A stretch of DNA of 64,000 nt, taken from assembly GCF_918797505.1 (NCBI RefSeq), contig NC_092802.1, positions 13,349,480 to 13,413,479 of the forward strand, read 5' to 3'. The notes below the pieces were generated by a model. It made no database searches and had not been told where the DNA came from. It worked only from the letters and a program-made list of their open reading frames with translations. Below, piece after piece: positions 45,756 through 56,403 of the stretch. This DNA is from Bemisia tabaci. Lineage: Eukaryota; Arthropoda; Insecta; Hemiptera; Aleyrodidae. The number at the start of each line of letters is the position of its first letter. The first letter of the stretch is position 1. Made by a program: the position numbers and the translations under genes.

Positions 45756-45875
45756 GTCGCTCCTCAGACGTAAGAGCGTATTTCTGTTCCCTCATGAGCT
45801 CTGGAAAGCATATAGGTATATGGAAAATAGGGGTCATGTGGATATCAGGATACGCCCTTACGTCAGAGGAGCGAC
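45756..45875. mobile_element. Short MITE (family L)
   Basis: GTCGCTCCTCAGACGTAAG to CTTACGTCAGAGGAGCGAC inverted ends, 120 bp, same family as 61488-61606. Confidence 0.75.
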
Positions 45876-46030
45876 AAGATGAGTATATTTTTATCAATTT
45901 TTTGGGTAGGAACAATAAGCCCCCTCATAAAGATTTAGTTCTGCTAAATCGACTCATTTTAATGTTCTGACCGTCCGAAAGAAAGAGAAGGGCAGGAGGA
46001 AAATTGCCGAACCATCTCTGCCGGCTTCCA

Positions 46031-46896
46031 GGACTTTATGTCCACCTACTTTTCGTCCATAATGTCCACCGCTATTAATGTCCACTAAACGTTAAGTCCA
46101 GTCTTTATGAAGTCCAAATGATTAATGTCCAACCATGAATATGTCCAAAATTGTCCAAATTGTGGACATGTTGTGTCCACATTTTTTTCTTCTCATTTAA
46201 ATGACAGGAACCACCTCAAAAATAAATGCATACTACTACTATCTTCATTCTTAAAAAACATTTCATTCATGAATCAAGTCACGAAAGAGGACAGACTCTA
46301 AGAGCAGATAAAAACATATGTTCATGGTACACTGTACGGATATGATAAGATGAAAACCAAAGCGGGAGCCTAGGAAACGCTCCAATGCCAAATTAAACAT
46401 TTTTAAGTAACAGATGCAGTCAAAATTGAAAGTCCTCTTAAAACTATATGTAGTTACTTCGTGCGCCTTCAATCTTGTAGGGTACTGTGCAACGCCTCTG
46501 ACGCGAAATAGTTTATAGTTAATAAAGCGTTGCGGCGCGGCAGGCAACCAGCGTGACACGCGCATAGGCGCCTACAAACCTAACGGGATACTTCACGCGT
46601 TGCGCAATGCGTGAAGTATCCAGTTAGGTATGTAGGCGCCAGTGCGCGTTCTGCGCTGCTAACAGTGCTAACACGCCGCTCCGCTCTGTGTTAGGCTCTA
46701 ATATTTAAACTCGCGGAGTGACTGAGGAAACGCTTCAAACTGACGCTTGAATTTGATTTTAGTGGACTTTACATTTGTGGACTTAACTTAGTGGACGTTT
46801 AAGTAATGGACTTAACAATAGTGTGGGCTTTAGAACTGTGGACGTGAAATTGTGGACGAAAAGTCTGTGGACGTAAAAAAAGTGGACATAAAGTCC
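46031..46896. mobile_element. Foldback element with GTCCA-array arms
   Basis: The left arm (46031-46180) repeats GTCCA every 10-20 bases: GGACTTTATGTCCACC and then ATGTCCAC, AAGTCCA and similar. The right arm (46757-46896) repeats the inverse TGGAC, ending AGTGGACATAAAGTCC. Iterated-motif arms are typical of foldback-type elements. A copy of repeat R sits inside. Confidence 0.65.
46450..46740 (+). repeat. Repeat R, short copy with hairpin
   Basis: Contains the 74-bp palindrome 46567-46640 (GGCGCCTACAAACCTAACGG and its inverse) and flanks shared with 34200-34450, such as CCGCTCCGCTCT and AACTCGCGGAGT. Confidence 0.75.
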
Positions 46897-46905
46897 GTGT
46901 ACCCT

Positions 46906-47158
46906 CTGCCGTACTGAGGAAGAACGCCCTTTGAGCCATCAGGCGATGCCAAATTACCTTTAATAAAGCACGAATTTCCTGGTAAATTTTTGAATATTTT
47001 CCTTCCAATTTTTCAGATAATTTTGTTCGCAATTTCGCCTAAAGTTCCTGAAAATTTCAAGGGAAAATATTAATAACTTTCTTCGAAAATAAACGTTTCA
47101 TCGACAGAAATTTGGCAACTCTCGAATGTTCATACGGCGTTCTTCCTTAGTACGGCAG
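46906..47158. mobile_element. MITE family A, complete
   Basis: CTGCCGTACTGAGGAAGAAC to TTCTTCCTTAGTACGGCAG, one of the best-preserved copies. Confidence 0.85.
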
Positions 47159-47226
47159 ATCTCCTCCTTGTGTTTCAGAGCCTAGATCAAATTCATGGAG
47201 GATGGACCGAACTTACTGATTTTTGA

Positions 47227-47266
<40 letters not shown>
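47227..47266. repeat. T25-A15 homopolymer palindrome
   Basis: A run of T directly followed by a run of A, self-complementary over 30 bases. Length may be affected by assembly. Confidence 0.8.
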
Positions 47267-47349
47267 CTTCTATTCGTGTATTATGAATGAGTAAATTACG
47301 CTGGTCACGGAATCAAGTTCTGATGCTTGATTCTTGTGGATTAGCTAAA

Positions 47350-47655
47350 AATAATAAGATCCGTCGAAACAGCAACTTTCTACGTGGCATATGCAGTGAG
47401 ATCGCGCTTTGAAAAATTCGGTTTATGACGTCATCCACCGCGGTAGTGAGACCCTTGATTTCTTCCACCTTGCTTTCATCAGTCAGGGAAACACACATTT
47501 GAAATGGTTACTCAGCGTGTAACTCGGATGAAAGCAAGGCGGAAGAAACCAAGGGTGTCACTGCCGCAGTGGATGACGTCATAAACTGAATTTTCAAAGC
47601 ACGATTTCTCGGGCAATATTCATCAAGGAAAGTTGCTGTTCGGACTAATCTTAGT
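47350..47655. mobile_element. Foldback element with TGACGTCA in each arm
   Basis: Arms of about 130-150 bp inverted around a ~50-bp loop. Shared phrases are CTTGCTTTCATC / GATGAAAGCAAG, ATGACGTCATCCACYGCGG and AACAGCAACTTTC. Non-coding. Confidence 0.7.
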
Positions 47656-48212
47656 GTTTCAAGCGAACGGACAAGAATTAAGCATCAAACTTCGATTTTA
47701 AAACCAACGCAACTAACCCCCATTATAGCAGAGAAGCTTTTCATGTGCCTTCAGTGCGAGTAAAGTGTTTTCAAATGTTTCACCATAATGCGTTTTAATA
47801 AATAACAAAACACGAATTTCCTCTCTCTCTTCATCCCTTCAAAACTTGACTATCAAATGGAGGAAAGCGGTGGGTTGATACTCCCGGATTTACCGCGATG
47901 GTTTTGACTTTTACACACGCACCCGGTTTTTTGGCGCGTATACGTAGTATACCGCCTTTGCGATCGTTTCGAACCCCCGCTCGATACAATAACCGAGTCC
48001 CTTAGTTCCTTACCGAAAAGTGACTACCGCGAACTTCTGAGATTTTCCAAAGCGTGTAAAAAGTTTATTAATCCGTCAATAATAATGATTAAAAGTTGTT
48101 TCTCATTCTGGGGCTCGCTAGTTTATGTGCAGTGAATACCAAGAGTCTACGTTACTTGGTTTTTTTTAAAAAAAGCCTAAGAGTAGGGCGCGCTGATTTA
48201 AAATATGCATAT
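47656..48212. other. No gene recognised
   Basis: Unassigned; a GC-richer stretch lies at 47870-48010. Confidence 0.4.
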
Positions 48213-48391
48213 ATAAGCGGAAGCAAGCGAACTGATTCGAGGATGGCTGACCAGTTCGGCACTCCTTGAATGAGAATTTCACTCACTCCGTTTTGTTCAC
48301 AACGTTGCTTTGACATATCTCCACAACACTGTTATCCTTTTCAAAAGTTGGTACTCCTTGCTCTGATAGCCGGGGCCACCAGGATAGTGGT
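48212..48391 (+). promoter_or_regulatory. Possible promoter and signal-peptide exon
   Basis: A TATATAAGC box at about 48212 is followed, after a pyrimidine-rich TTATCCTTTTCAAAAG, by a short open stretch encoding LVLLALIAGAT and a consensus donor GTG|GTAAGT at 48390. The layout resembles small insect secretory or cuticle-type genes, but I find no downstream exon and the first coding exon is unclear. Weak call. Confidence 0.25.
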
Positions 48392-49104
48392 AAGTGCAAT
48401 CTGTGATGAGCCTCGAGACTCATTAGACCATTTGCTAAACGTGGCTCATACAGGAGTCCACTAAGCCCTCTCGTCCCCACGCTCCTGATCACTGCGTCGG
48501 CGTCACGAAGAACAATGGGCCTTGGGTCCCAACGCGGCCGATACCCGTACCCCAATTACTCACGCTTCATTAACCATTTCACCGTCACGCTAGGATTCAT
48601 CCAATTTTCAAAAAAAATTGTTTCGCATGTATTTAGCAATTTTTTCCTTACTCTCCGTTAAAACACAAATAAAAAGAGACCTCATTCATAAAAATCGGCC
48701 GAATAGAAGAGAAGTTACAGTAATCGAAATCCGAAGAAATCAACAAAACCTCGACTCCTCGATACGAAAAATAAAATGAAGGGGAAAAAAAGAAAGTATA
48801 AATTACAATTAAATATAATTGACCTCAAAATTTGACAAACAATTCATTTATATACCTAACGCTGAAAAAACTGGGAGAAATTACAAAAAATTTGCCTCTT
48901 GCAAGGGGCTTCTTTGTAAGAATTTTGACCTGAAGACAACGGTCGAATAACAGCAGTACTCCATACAATACACGGTGTGCCTGAACGAGTTAAACATTTT
49001 TCATACGTCCAAATCGAAAAATCTTTATATTTTTAACTACAATGTTTCTTGAATCGTTTAAGCAAAAAAAAAAAAAAAAAAAAATTCCGTCGAGATTCTG
49101 GAAC
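48392..49104. other. No gene recognised
   Basis: AT-rich, including an A-run near 49063-49083. Confidence 0.4.
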
Positions 49105-50045
49105 GCAAAGGCGCTTTAAAAGTATTCTGGGGCTATAATAGCTAAATCACCGGTAGTAAATTCGTTATATTATTAAAAAGAAATTGACTCCATAGTTTAA
49201 TTCCTTAGTTTCTTGAATACGATTATTTTAAGCACTTAAACATTTATACCACCAATTTTAGCCATGGGGTGATTTCCTGAGAGCCGATAATATCACGAAT
49301 TTCTCATAGAACCCCTCAACAGTGGCTTGCTTTTTTGGCAGCCGATTCGGCCATCGAACCGGAGTTTAAATGGAAGCTGATAATAACCCAAAGCTCTGAG
49401 AAAAATTTTGAGATGAGTATAAGAACGGTTTGTTGTAAGTAGCGAGGAGAGGCGGGCAAAGCGGCTAAAATCCGATCTAATTTTTACAGTTTTTCTGTTG
49501 AATTAATGTTGCCGCGGGCTTCTGACTGTCCACACATAGTTTCTGTTCAGCATATCGATACATAAGTATTTACATTTACATACGTAGAATCTAATTTTCA
49601 CGTCGGGGAGTTGACATATTTTGATTTTTTCGATTTTATACGGAAAATTGATGGTTTTTCGGGATTGAAATTATTATTGTTTCATGAAAAATAAATGCAC
49701 CCAAAATGACTATAGCATATTGATTCTTACACATTTGCACTCACAAAATTGGTTGGTAAATTCAACGAGTGGGTGCATCGACCTGGTATATCAAGTTTCT
49801 GCAATTTTTTACGGCAAATCAGTAGATTTTCGGGATGTAGATTGCTTACTTTCAATTCATGAATGAATAAAGCAACGACATGGTTGAACTTCTTTGCATG
49901 GAAAGACGTTTAAAATAACAAAATCAAGACGTATTTAATGCAATTGCATTTATATCGAGTCAATTTCTTTTCAATAATATAACGGGATTTTTACTACCGG
50001 TGATTTGGGTATTTTAGCCCCAAAATACCTTTAAATCGACTTTAT
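49105..50045. mobile_element. 0.9-kb element with ~100-bp inverted ends
   Basis: The left end (49120-49195) has GGGGCTATAATAGCTAAATC, ACCGGTAGTAAA and AAAAGAAATTGACTC; the inverse occurs at 49955-50040. The interior has no long frame. Non-autonomous DNA transposon of unknown class. Confidence 0.65.
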
Positions 50046-51085
50046 CTTCTAGGAGTTCGACAGAATTTTTCCTTTCTTCGCTTAAATTATTCCGTAGCAC
50101 TTTTCTTCAAGAATCTGATAAGATTTTGCTTGAGGCAGATCAAAAAACTTAAATTCGATATAGCTTCCTACTTTCACGATACACGGTCTCGTCAAGGTGC
50201 GTCTTTGACCTCGCAGTGTTGGATCGTGAATTCTCTTGTTGTGCTGTTTGCCTATTTTGAAATCTCTGTAAATGAAAACTAAAGGGGTTGATATTTGCGA
50301 GTTAATGACGCGCCTTATCAACACATTGTGTTGGAGTTCACTGCTTGTTTTTTTTTGCTCCCCTTTTCTTGTTTTTTGAAGGATTTCAGTGGGCGCGTTT
50401 TGAGAGCCTGTCATGCTGTGATGTCTCAGTCAACAATCCGTCGATGATAGATTACACCTGACGCGTGTCAGGTGACTCCGTGGCAAGAATCAGAAAGTTT
50501 TGACAAGACGGCTTGTGTGAGCTGATAACACATGAGCGTGTCACACACAATATCAACCTTGAGGATTATCAAAACTTATGAGATGTTGAAAGTTTATAAT
50601 GAGTAGGCGAAACCAAGGGGAATAAGGATTACATTTTGCAATAAGGAAGCACTATTTCTGGTCAATTAGAAACAACATATATGCCATTGGTTTCCCTACG
50701 TAGATATGTGCTTTTATGGAGGAGCCAGAGATAGTGGTCCCTGCTTCTTGCAAAATGTAATGCAAATATTACAGGGAATGCTGGAATGTTAGATTGCTCC
50801 TGCGTTTACCATTTTTAGAAACGTAAGGATTGAGCGTTGGGACTAAAAAGCACATGCATCTATCAGATGGCGTAAATTTTTAAAGGCAACGAAAATGAAA
50901 GGAGATCATGCGTTTATTAGTGACGAAGTGAGACGTTCTATCAAACGGAACTAAGCGCCATGGAAAAGCGTTGCGAGTATCGCGTTATGGAAAAGCGAGG
51001 ATCGCGTTCTGCAACACCCGCCAAAAGTCCCCCCTCTCCCTTCCTCCGTTTGATAGAAATACGTCCAACTGTCCATAAGGAAGTT
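50046..51085. other. Intronic or intergenic, no gene recognised
   Basis: 50640-50700 shares phrases with 26046-26120. The 110-codon minus frame 50082-50414 has no recognisable family. If the receptor gene continues minus-ward, this is its intron. Confidence 0.4.
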
Positions 51086-51323
51086 TTGAATCCCCAAAAT
51101 TAAAAGCTTCCACCTGTCGCCAAGAGGCCAGTCTGGTCTCTGTGTAATTTGTTTGCTGTTAGTCAAGTCCAGTAATTTGTAGGTTATCGTGCAAGTGTGG
51201 AGTGGAAAGTGGAAGTGAGGTTGACATGCTGGTGCTCATGCGTAGGACGTCATCGGGGACTCACTTCGGGCCTTGGTGGACATGACCTGGAGCTGCTCGA
51301 GGAAGTAGCTGCAGGTGATGACC
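51086..51323 (-). repeat. Partial duplication of receptor exon 3' end, donor and intron
   Basis: Matches 51341-51600 in the same order (TTGAATCCCC, AAGCTTCCACCTGTCGC, GGTTATCGTGCAAGTGTGG). On the minus strand it keeps the last ~19 codons of the exon (SYFLEQLQVMSTKAR) and the intact GTGAGT donor at 51259-51264. A usable-looking acceptor (TTATACAG) precedes the fragment, so it could be a pseudo-exon or alternative exon. Confidence 0.8.
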
Positions 51324-51540
51324 CTGTATAAGCCCAAGTGTTGAATCCCCGAAAGAAAGTAAAAGCTTCCACCTGTCGCTATGTCGCTATGAAGCCAGTG
51401 GACGGTTTGTTGTCTCTGTGTAATTGGTTTGCTGTTAGTCAAGTCCAGTAATTTGTAGGTTATCGTGCAAGTGTGGAGTGGAAAGCGGAAGTGAGGTTGA
51501 CATGCTGGTGCTCATGCGTAGGACGTCATCGGGGACTCAC

Positions 51541-51930
51541 TTCGGGCCTTAGTGGACATGACCTGGAGCTGCTCGAGGAAGTAGCTGTAGGTGGCGACCC
51601 GGTAGAAGCCCTCGTGGTAGGACTTCTTGCCCATGGCCGAGTAGACGGCGGCAAGAGTGAAGTGGCACTTGGAGTGCCCGCGGTCCTCCTCGTAGTTCTC
51701 GTAGAGGAGCCCGACCTGGTTCCAGCCGAAGTCGGAGAGGATCTGCTTGAGGGCGATCTGGATGAGGTTGTCGCCGGAGAGCATGCGGGTGAGCATCTTG
51801 AAGTCGTCGGTCTTGTTGTCGAACACCTTGGCCTGGGCCCCGGCCGTGAGCACCGGGATCCCCCACACCACCCCCGAGAAGCGGGCCACCTGCGCGATCA
51901 CGTACTCGCAGACCGGGCCCAAGAACATGT
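51541..51930 (-). CDS. Exon of natriuretic-peptide-receptor-type / receptor guanylate cyclase protein
   Basis: Encodes about 130 residues of an extracellular periplasmic-binding-like (ANF receptor) ligand-binding domain. It starts MFLGPVCEYVIAQVARFSG, passes GIPVLTAGAQAKVF, LTRML and FGWNQVGLLYENY, and ends GHSKCHFTLAAVY...LEQLQVMSTKAR. NKT is a potential N-glycosylation site; the cysteines in GPVCEY and SKCHF are family-conserved. On the minus strand the acceptor is TTGTGTTGCAG, with a CTAAC branch-point match 25-30 bases upstream; the donor is CGAA|GTGAGT. Both introns are phase 1, so the exon could be skipped in frame, and the split codon would give isoleucine as expected after KAR. The protein would be a membrane receptor with intracellular kinase-like and cyclase domains, or the short clearance type; those parts are not here. 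High GC and codon bias differ from the flanks. Confidence 0.85.
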
Positions 51931-52221
51931 CTGCAACACAAATTTACGCTCGTGGTTAGTTTCAAGTCATGCACTTCTTTTCATAAATGGATAAAAACTG
52001 GATATAGGGGAAAAAAAGGATCCCTAGAAGCAGAACAATTTTTTTTTTTTTCTAAAAAAAAGTACAAAAAAAACGTATCTGTTATCTAAATGGTAGTTTT
52101 ATATAAAAAAAAGTGTAACGCTTATGTAAAAATAAATTAAAGTTCAGACCTGACTATAATATATGAAAAATGATGAAAGCTAGATGAGGTAATTTTTTTT
52201 ATAGACAGTTTTTTTATTTTT
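51931..52221. other. Upstream intron of the receptor gene
   Basis: Begins with the acceptor of the receptor exon, then AT-rich with long T and A runs. Confidence 0.6.
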
Positions 52222-52433
52222 TTATATAACGCATGCATACGAAAGTATTAAAAGTGAACATTATTATGTAACTATTCTATAAAAAAAGGTTATCATTTTC
52301 GTGAGCTTCTCGCGAATTAGAAGATTTTTTAGTATGTTTGAGAAAAGCTCACGAAAATTATGACTTTTTTAATATAATGGTTACATAAAAATGTTCACTT
52401 TTAACACTTTCGTATGCATGCGTTATATAAAAA
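52222..52433. mobile_element. Foldback MITE with ~90-bp arms
   Basis: TATATAACGCATGCATACGA at the left and TCGTATGCATGCGTTATATA at the right; arms also share AAAGTGAACAT and TTTCGTGAGCTT. Lies inside the receptor intron. Confidence 0.8.
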
Positions 52434-52538
52434 ATATTAACTTTTGTACATAATCTTTATCTTTTCTTTCTATAGTTCTGCTACTAGGGAACCTGCTGAC
52501 CCAAGGCGTTATAGATCTCTCGGCCTGACCCCTACTTA

Positions 52539-52680
52539 GGTGATTCGTCAAGCTCAAGCGACGCGGTAGAACTGGCATGCGATATAGCGCATCGATTAGG
52601 TCAAAAATCTCGGCAGCTTTGAATTTTTAATAAAAAAAAGGACGATAGCCCCTGCGCATAAGCCTAAAGAATCAGTCTAA
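52539..52680 (+). mobile_element. TTAA-type element end (family J)
   Basis: Begins GGTGATTCGTCA and carries GGACGATAGCCCCTGCGCAT, inverse of 27640-27779. The other end is missing. Confidence 0.6.
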
Positions 52681-53318
52681 TTGTAAGCCCAGAAATTGGA
52701 AAAATTCAGAGAAATGAAAGTAGAATAGTATGCTTGAAAAAAAGAACTTCTCATTCGATTCAGCTATCGATTTCTGTATCAAATGCAAGGTTTTTTTCCA
52801 TCGTGATTCTATATAATCGTTGTATTTTCTCTTTATCCTCTTTGTATATCACTTTGCCGAGGAATCGGTCCGCAGCTTCAACTCGATCTAATCCTCAACA
52901 TTCGATTAGATTAATTTTTTTCCTCCTTAACCGTCCGTGTACTTTCGAGTTGTAAGAGAAAAACTCCATCATCTGTGTGGGAGTTATCAAGAAAAAGTAT
53001 AATTATTGAGAGGCAAAGAAAGGTCCACGCTACGAGAGAGAGAGATTTCGAAATTTGTAACTCGATAAGCATTAGACGACTAAAGGGTGACACGGAAGAA
53101 AGGTCCTTCTTGATGTTTCAATAAAAATGCAACGGGAAAAATTTGGAACGAAAGATGTCGCAGGTTTAAAGAGCGTAAACAGAGCAAACTGGGTTATTCT
53201 CTTTATGCAGTAGCAGCGCGGTGGAAAAAATTTGAATTGAATAACTTGCTCTAAAATTGGAATTTAAATCTAATCAAATCACAGGGGTCTTGCATTTTAG
53301 TGCTCTTGCAGTGTCGCA
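52681..53318. other. No gene recognised
   Basis: AT-rich intronic-looking DNA. Confidence 0.4.
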
Positions 53319-53514
53319 GTGCGTTCTTTTCTTGCCGATCCTAAAAATAGGGCCGTGAAAGGATGCGAAATCTCCGAGAAAAGGGAAGTTTCCTCTTCCG
53401 CACATGTTTATCCTACGCTTAAAATTGCAAACTTAATGGTAAAGTTATTCTTCTCTTTTCGGGCGCGGTTGCTGTTGACCCCATTCCAAGTTGTAAATAC
53501 CTAATAAAATGTTA

Positions 53515-53573
<59 letters not shown>
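53319..53573 (+). pseudogene. Possible retroposed transcript with A58 tail
   Basis: AATAAA at 53503-53508 is followed 7 bases later by 58 adenines (53516-53573), the signature of a polyadenylated RNA inserted by a retrotransposon. The upstream 61-codon frame is not recognisable, and I cannot locate the 5' end or a target duplication. Confidence 0.45.
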
Positions 53574-53576
<3 letters not shown>

Positions 53577-53902
53577 TGCTGAAATCGATTTGTGAGAGAG
53601 GAAAATTACTTAAAAGTGTAATCAGTATATTCATATTTGCAAGAACAGCTATCTTCGAACGAAAATACGAAAAAAGAACTTTTCTTATTGATATTTTGAT
53701 GTATTTTGAATTGTAAAAATATCGCAAGGATTCAGATGCGTCGATTACTTTTAATTACAAAACAAGTTGTTTGGCATCAATGTGAGTGATTTTTAAAAAT
53801 TGTTAAAATCGTGTTACCAATTTTCACATGACTGGTCACACAGTCAATTTCACTCAACTTTTACGTTAGAAAAGAATAAAACGGTTTCGTAACTAGTACA
53901 TT
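53574..53902. other. No gene recognised
   Basis: AT-rich flank of the A-tract. Confidence 0.4.
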
Positions 53903-55972
53903 TTGTCATGGGAACGGAGTTCCCCATGATATTAGAATCGTTCCGTTGCTTTCGCTATGGGATTCCCTATACCTCTGCGACCTTGAGCGTTTCGCCCAGT
54001 CTCCGATTTTTGGTTGATTTTCCGATGTATCAAAAACCGTTGTATTTTTTAGCCAATCATGTCTCTACGTCAAGTTGTGTTGATTGCTAAAATTCGCTTT
54101 CAGCGAGTTTTTTTCCACCTCGAGATGTCGTGTCTGACTGGTAAATCTGCGCAGAACCACGAAGTTCCGTTTTTAGGCAAATTCTTTTTTTTGGGAGGTT
54201 CTGATTGGTTATTTTTCGCCATCAGTTTTCTGTTCGTTGGTGCAAAAGATCGCCTACCTCGGTGCTCTTGAGAAGCCGCCATTATCCCACCTCAAATTTG
54301 AAAAATAGAAGTAAAGAAATAATAACCATCGAACAAGGTGGAAAATTGTTCTGGAGGACTCGTTACGGATAAAGAAGTCAAAATCAGAGCTCGATTGATT
54401 GATTTAATTCATGGATACGCAAATATTGCCTTAGCTCAACTGCCGCGATCGGAATGCATAATGGGATGGACCTCGAGACGCATTAAAACAGTGCGAACCA
54501 TGGCTCCTACAGCAATGCGCATCCCAAAAGCAGTCAAGGTCTCTTGTGATAAGTCCCGCCCATTGCCCGAGTCTTTTAAATGCTATTTTTACTCCCGCTC
54601 ACGTGGATCCGTCATAGCCTAGTTGACCAAGCCGCCTCGTATGTGTGATTAGACGCGGGCGCCCGGCGATCGTGAATTCTATACCCGACGATGGGAACTA
54701 CTTTTTAATGATTGTATTGAATGTTTTAGACTAATCATCAAAAAATAATTAATAGTAGATGATAAATGTACGAACATTTTCTCGTGAGTTAATATGTTAA
54801 ACAAAAATACTGGAATATACCTCCTTCATATAATCAGCCACATGTTCCCCCAAATTAATGACGTTATTTTCTTTTTTCAATAAAGTTAATTTGCATTCAA
54901 CGTTCGTAAGTTAAGCAAAAAGTACCTATTGATACAAATAGAAAGACATGAAAATAGTATGTCTAACATTTCAGTTGTTTTTTTTTTTTTATTTATTTTT
55001 TGTTTTTTTGTTTTTTCAATAAAACAAATTGACTGGGACTAGAATCATCGTATCTCTGAAGACAAAAGCTAAGTTTTTTGATACAGAAATACTAATATAT
55101 TCATCCTTTATATAATCAGGGAGATGTTGACCCAAATATTGATGTATATTTTCTCTGTTCGCCCAAATTAATGATGGTATTTTCTTTTTTCAATAAAATT
55201 AATTTACATTCCACGTTCTTAAAGCAATATTTTCTCCAAAATTCAGCAAAAAATAACAATTTATACCTACGCAAAAAGTAAATAAATAAATAAAGCAATG
55301 ACATGAAAGTAGTATAGGTAGTACACATCTAACATTTCGGTTACATCTATTTGAATGAAAAAAATGGCAACTTAGGAAGCACATAGGTCACTTATCGACG
55401 GTGAAACTACCAAACCACGTATCTCGGTTTGCGACGTCGCAGACTTCCTGTCATACTTTATTTTTTAAATGAAAAGCTACTTAACGTCCAGTCTTGAAAA
55501 TTTCCGTGATTTTTCCTCTTCGTGCGGAGAAAATTCTGTGAAAATTTCAAGGAATGATATTGATTTGGTCTACTTCAAAAAAATAAAATGTGAGCGGAGA
55601 TTTTTAAACACCGCAAACGAGATACGTGGTTTGGCAGTTTCACCGTCGTTATGATGCGTATTCGGGCATATGCGTAGAGTAAAAATATCATACTTTACGC
55701 CGAAAAAACGAAACTGAAAGTTAAATGCGTTAACTTCCAAAAACCATACATAATCCAACGAAAATAAATAATTGGTAAATAACAGCTTTCTTATATGCAA
55801 AGAAAAAAATTAAAAATGTTAAAAAAGAGATGTCGACACAAAATTACATAGCCCCTTCAATTCTGAAGATACTACAAACGAACTGTACCTACCTTAAAAT
55901 TTTCATATCCCAGAAGCAAAAGTTCCCATGACGAATATTGCTATCGCTAGCGATTGCAAAAACCAACTTGTT
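53903..55972 (-). repeat. 1.85-kb repeat S, minus copy with inserted MITE
   Basis: Inverse of 38473-40320 at high similarity (shared GGAACGGAGTTCCCCATGAT, GCTATCGCTAGCGATTGC). Extra length comes mainly from MITE G at 55396-55648. Confidence 0.85.
55396..55648. mobile_element. MITE family G with TTAT TSD
   Basis: CGACGGTGAAACTACCAAAC to TTGGCAGTTTCACCGTCG, flanked by TTAT (55392-55395 and 55649-55652). The homologous site at about 38790 in the other repeat S copy has a single ATAA and no insert. Confidence 0.9.
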
Positions 55973-56183
55973 AACATTTTTTTTTAATTTTTTGTTTAAA
56001 TTCAAACTTTATTGGCATTATTACTAGGATGACAATGCTGTCTTATTGGTTATATCTACCATTGGTTGAAGGTAGAAATAGTAAACTACTGTAGAGGACG
56101 CACACGTTTAAGCAATCTTTGCGCAAAAATTGACTTGAACCTCACCTGTTGTATGATATTTAAACTTAACCCTTTGTTGCATG

Positions 56184-56403
56184 CACTGGTAAAAAAAAAA
56201 CCTCTTGGTTCAAGAGTGCAGTTTCTTGTCGCCGGGTTTAAGAGTCTATGCTCTTGTTTCAAGCGGATTTTGAATTGAATCAATGCAAAATCCGCTTGAA
56301 ACAAGAGTTCAAGACTCTTAAATCCGGCGACAAGAAACTGCACTCTTAAGTCAATGCACCGCGGCATTGGTCCAAGAGGTTTTTTTTTTTTTTTTTACCA
56401 GTG
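56184..56403. mobile_element. Long-arm foldback MITE (family D-like)
   Basis: CACTGGTAAAAAAAAAACCT to a T-run plus ACCAGTG; almost the whole 220 bp folds on itself (TTGTCGCCGG, GCGGATTTTG). ATG lies on both flanks. Confidence 0.8.

Noticed and set aside
45296..45970. 224-codon open frame on the plus strand
   Set aside because: Its last third is MITE L sequence, no domain is recognisable, and there is no splice or start context.
51473..51994. 173-codon plus frame and a second 141-codon minus frame over the receptor exon
   Set aside because: Shadows of the GC-rich exon; only the minus frame 51541-51930 matches receptor motifs and has matching splice sites.
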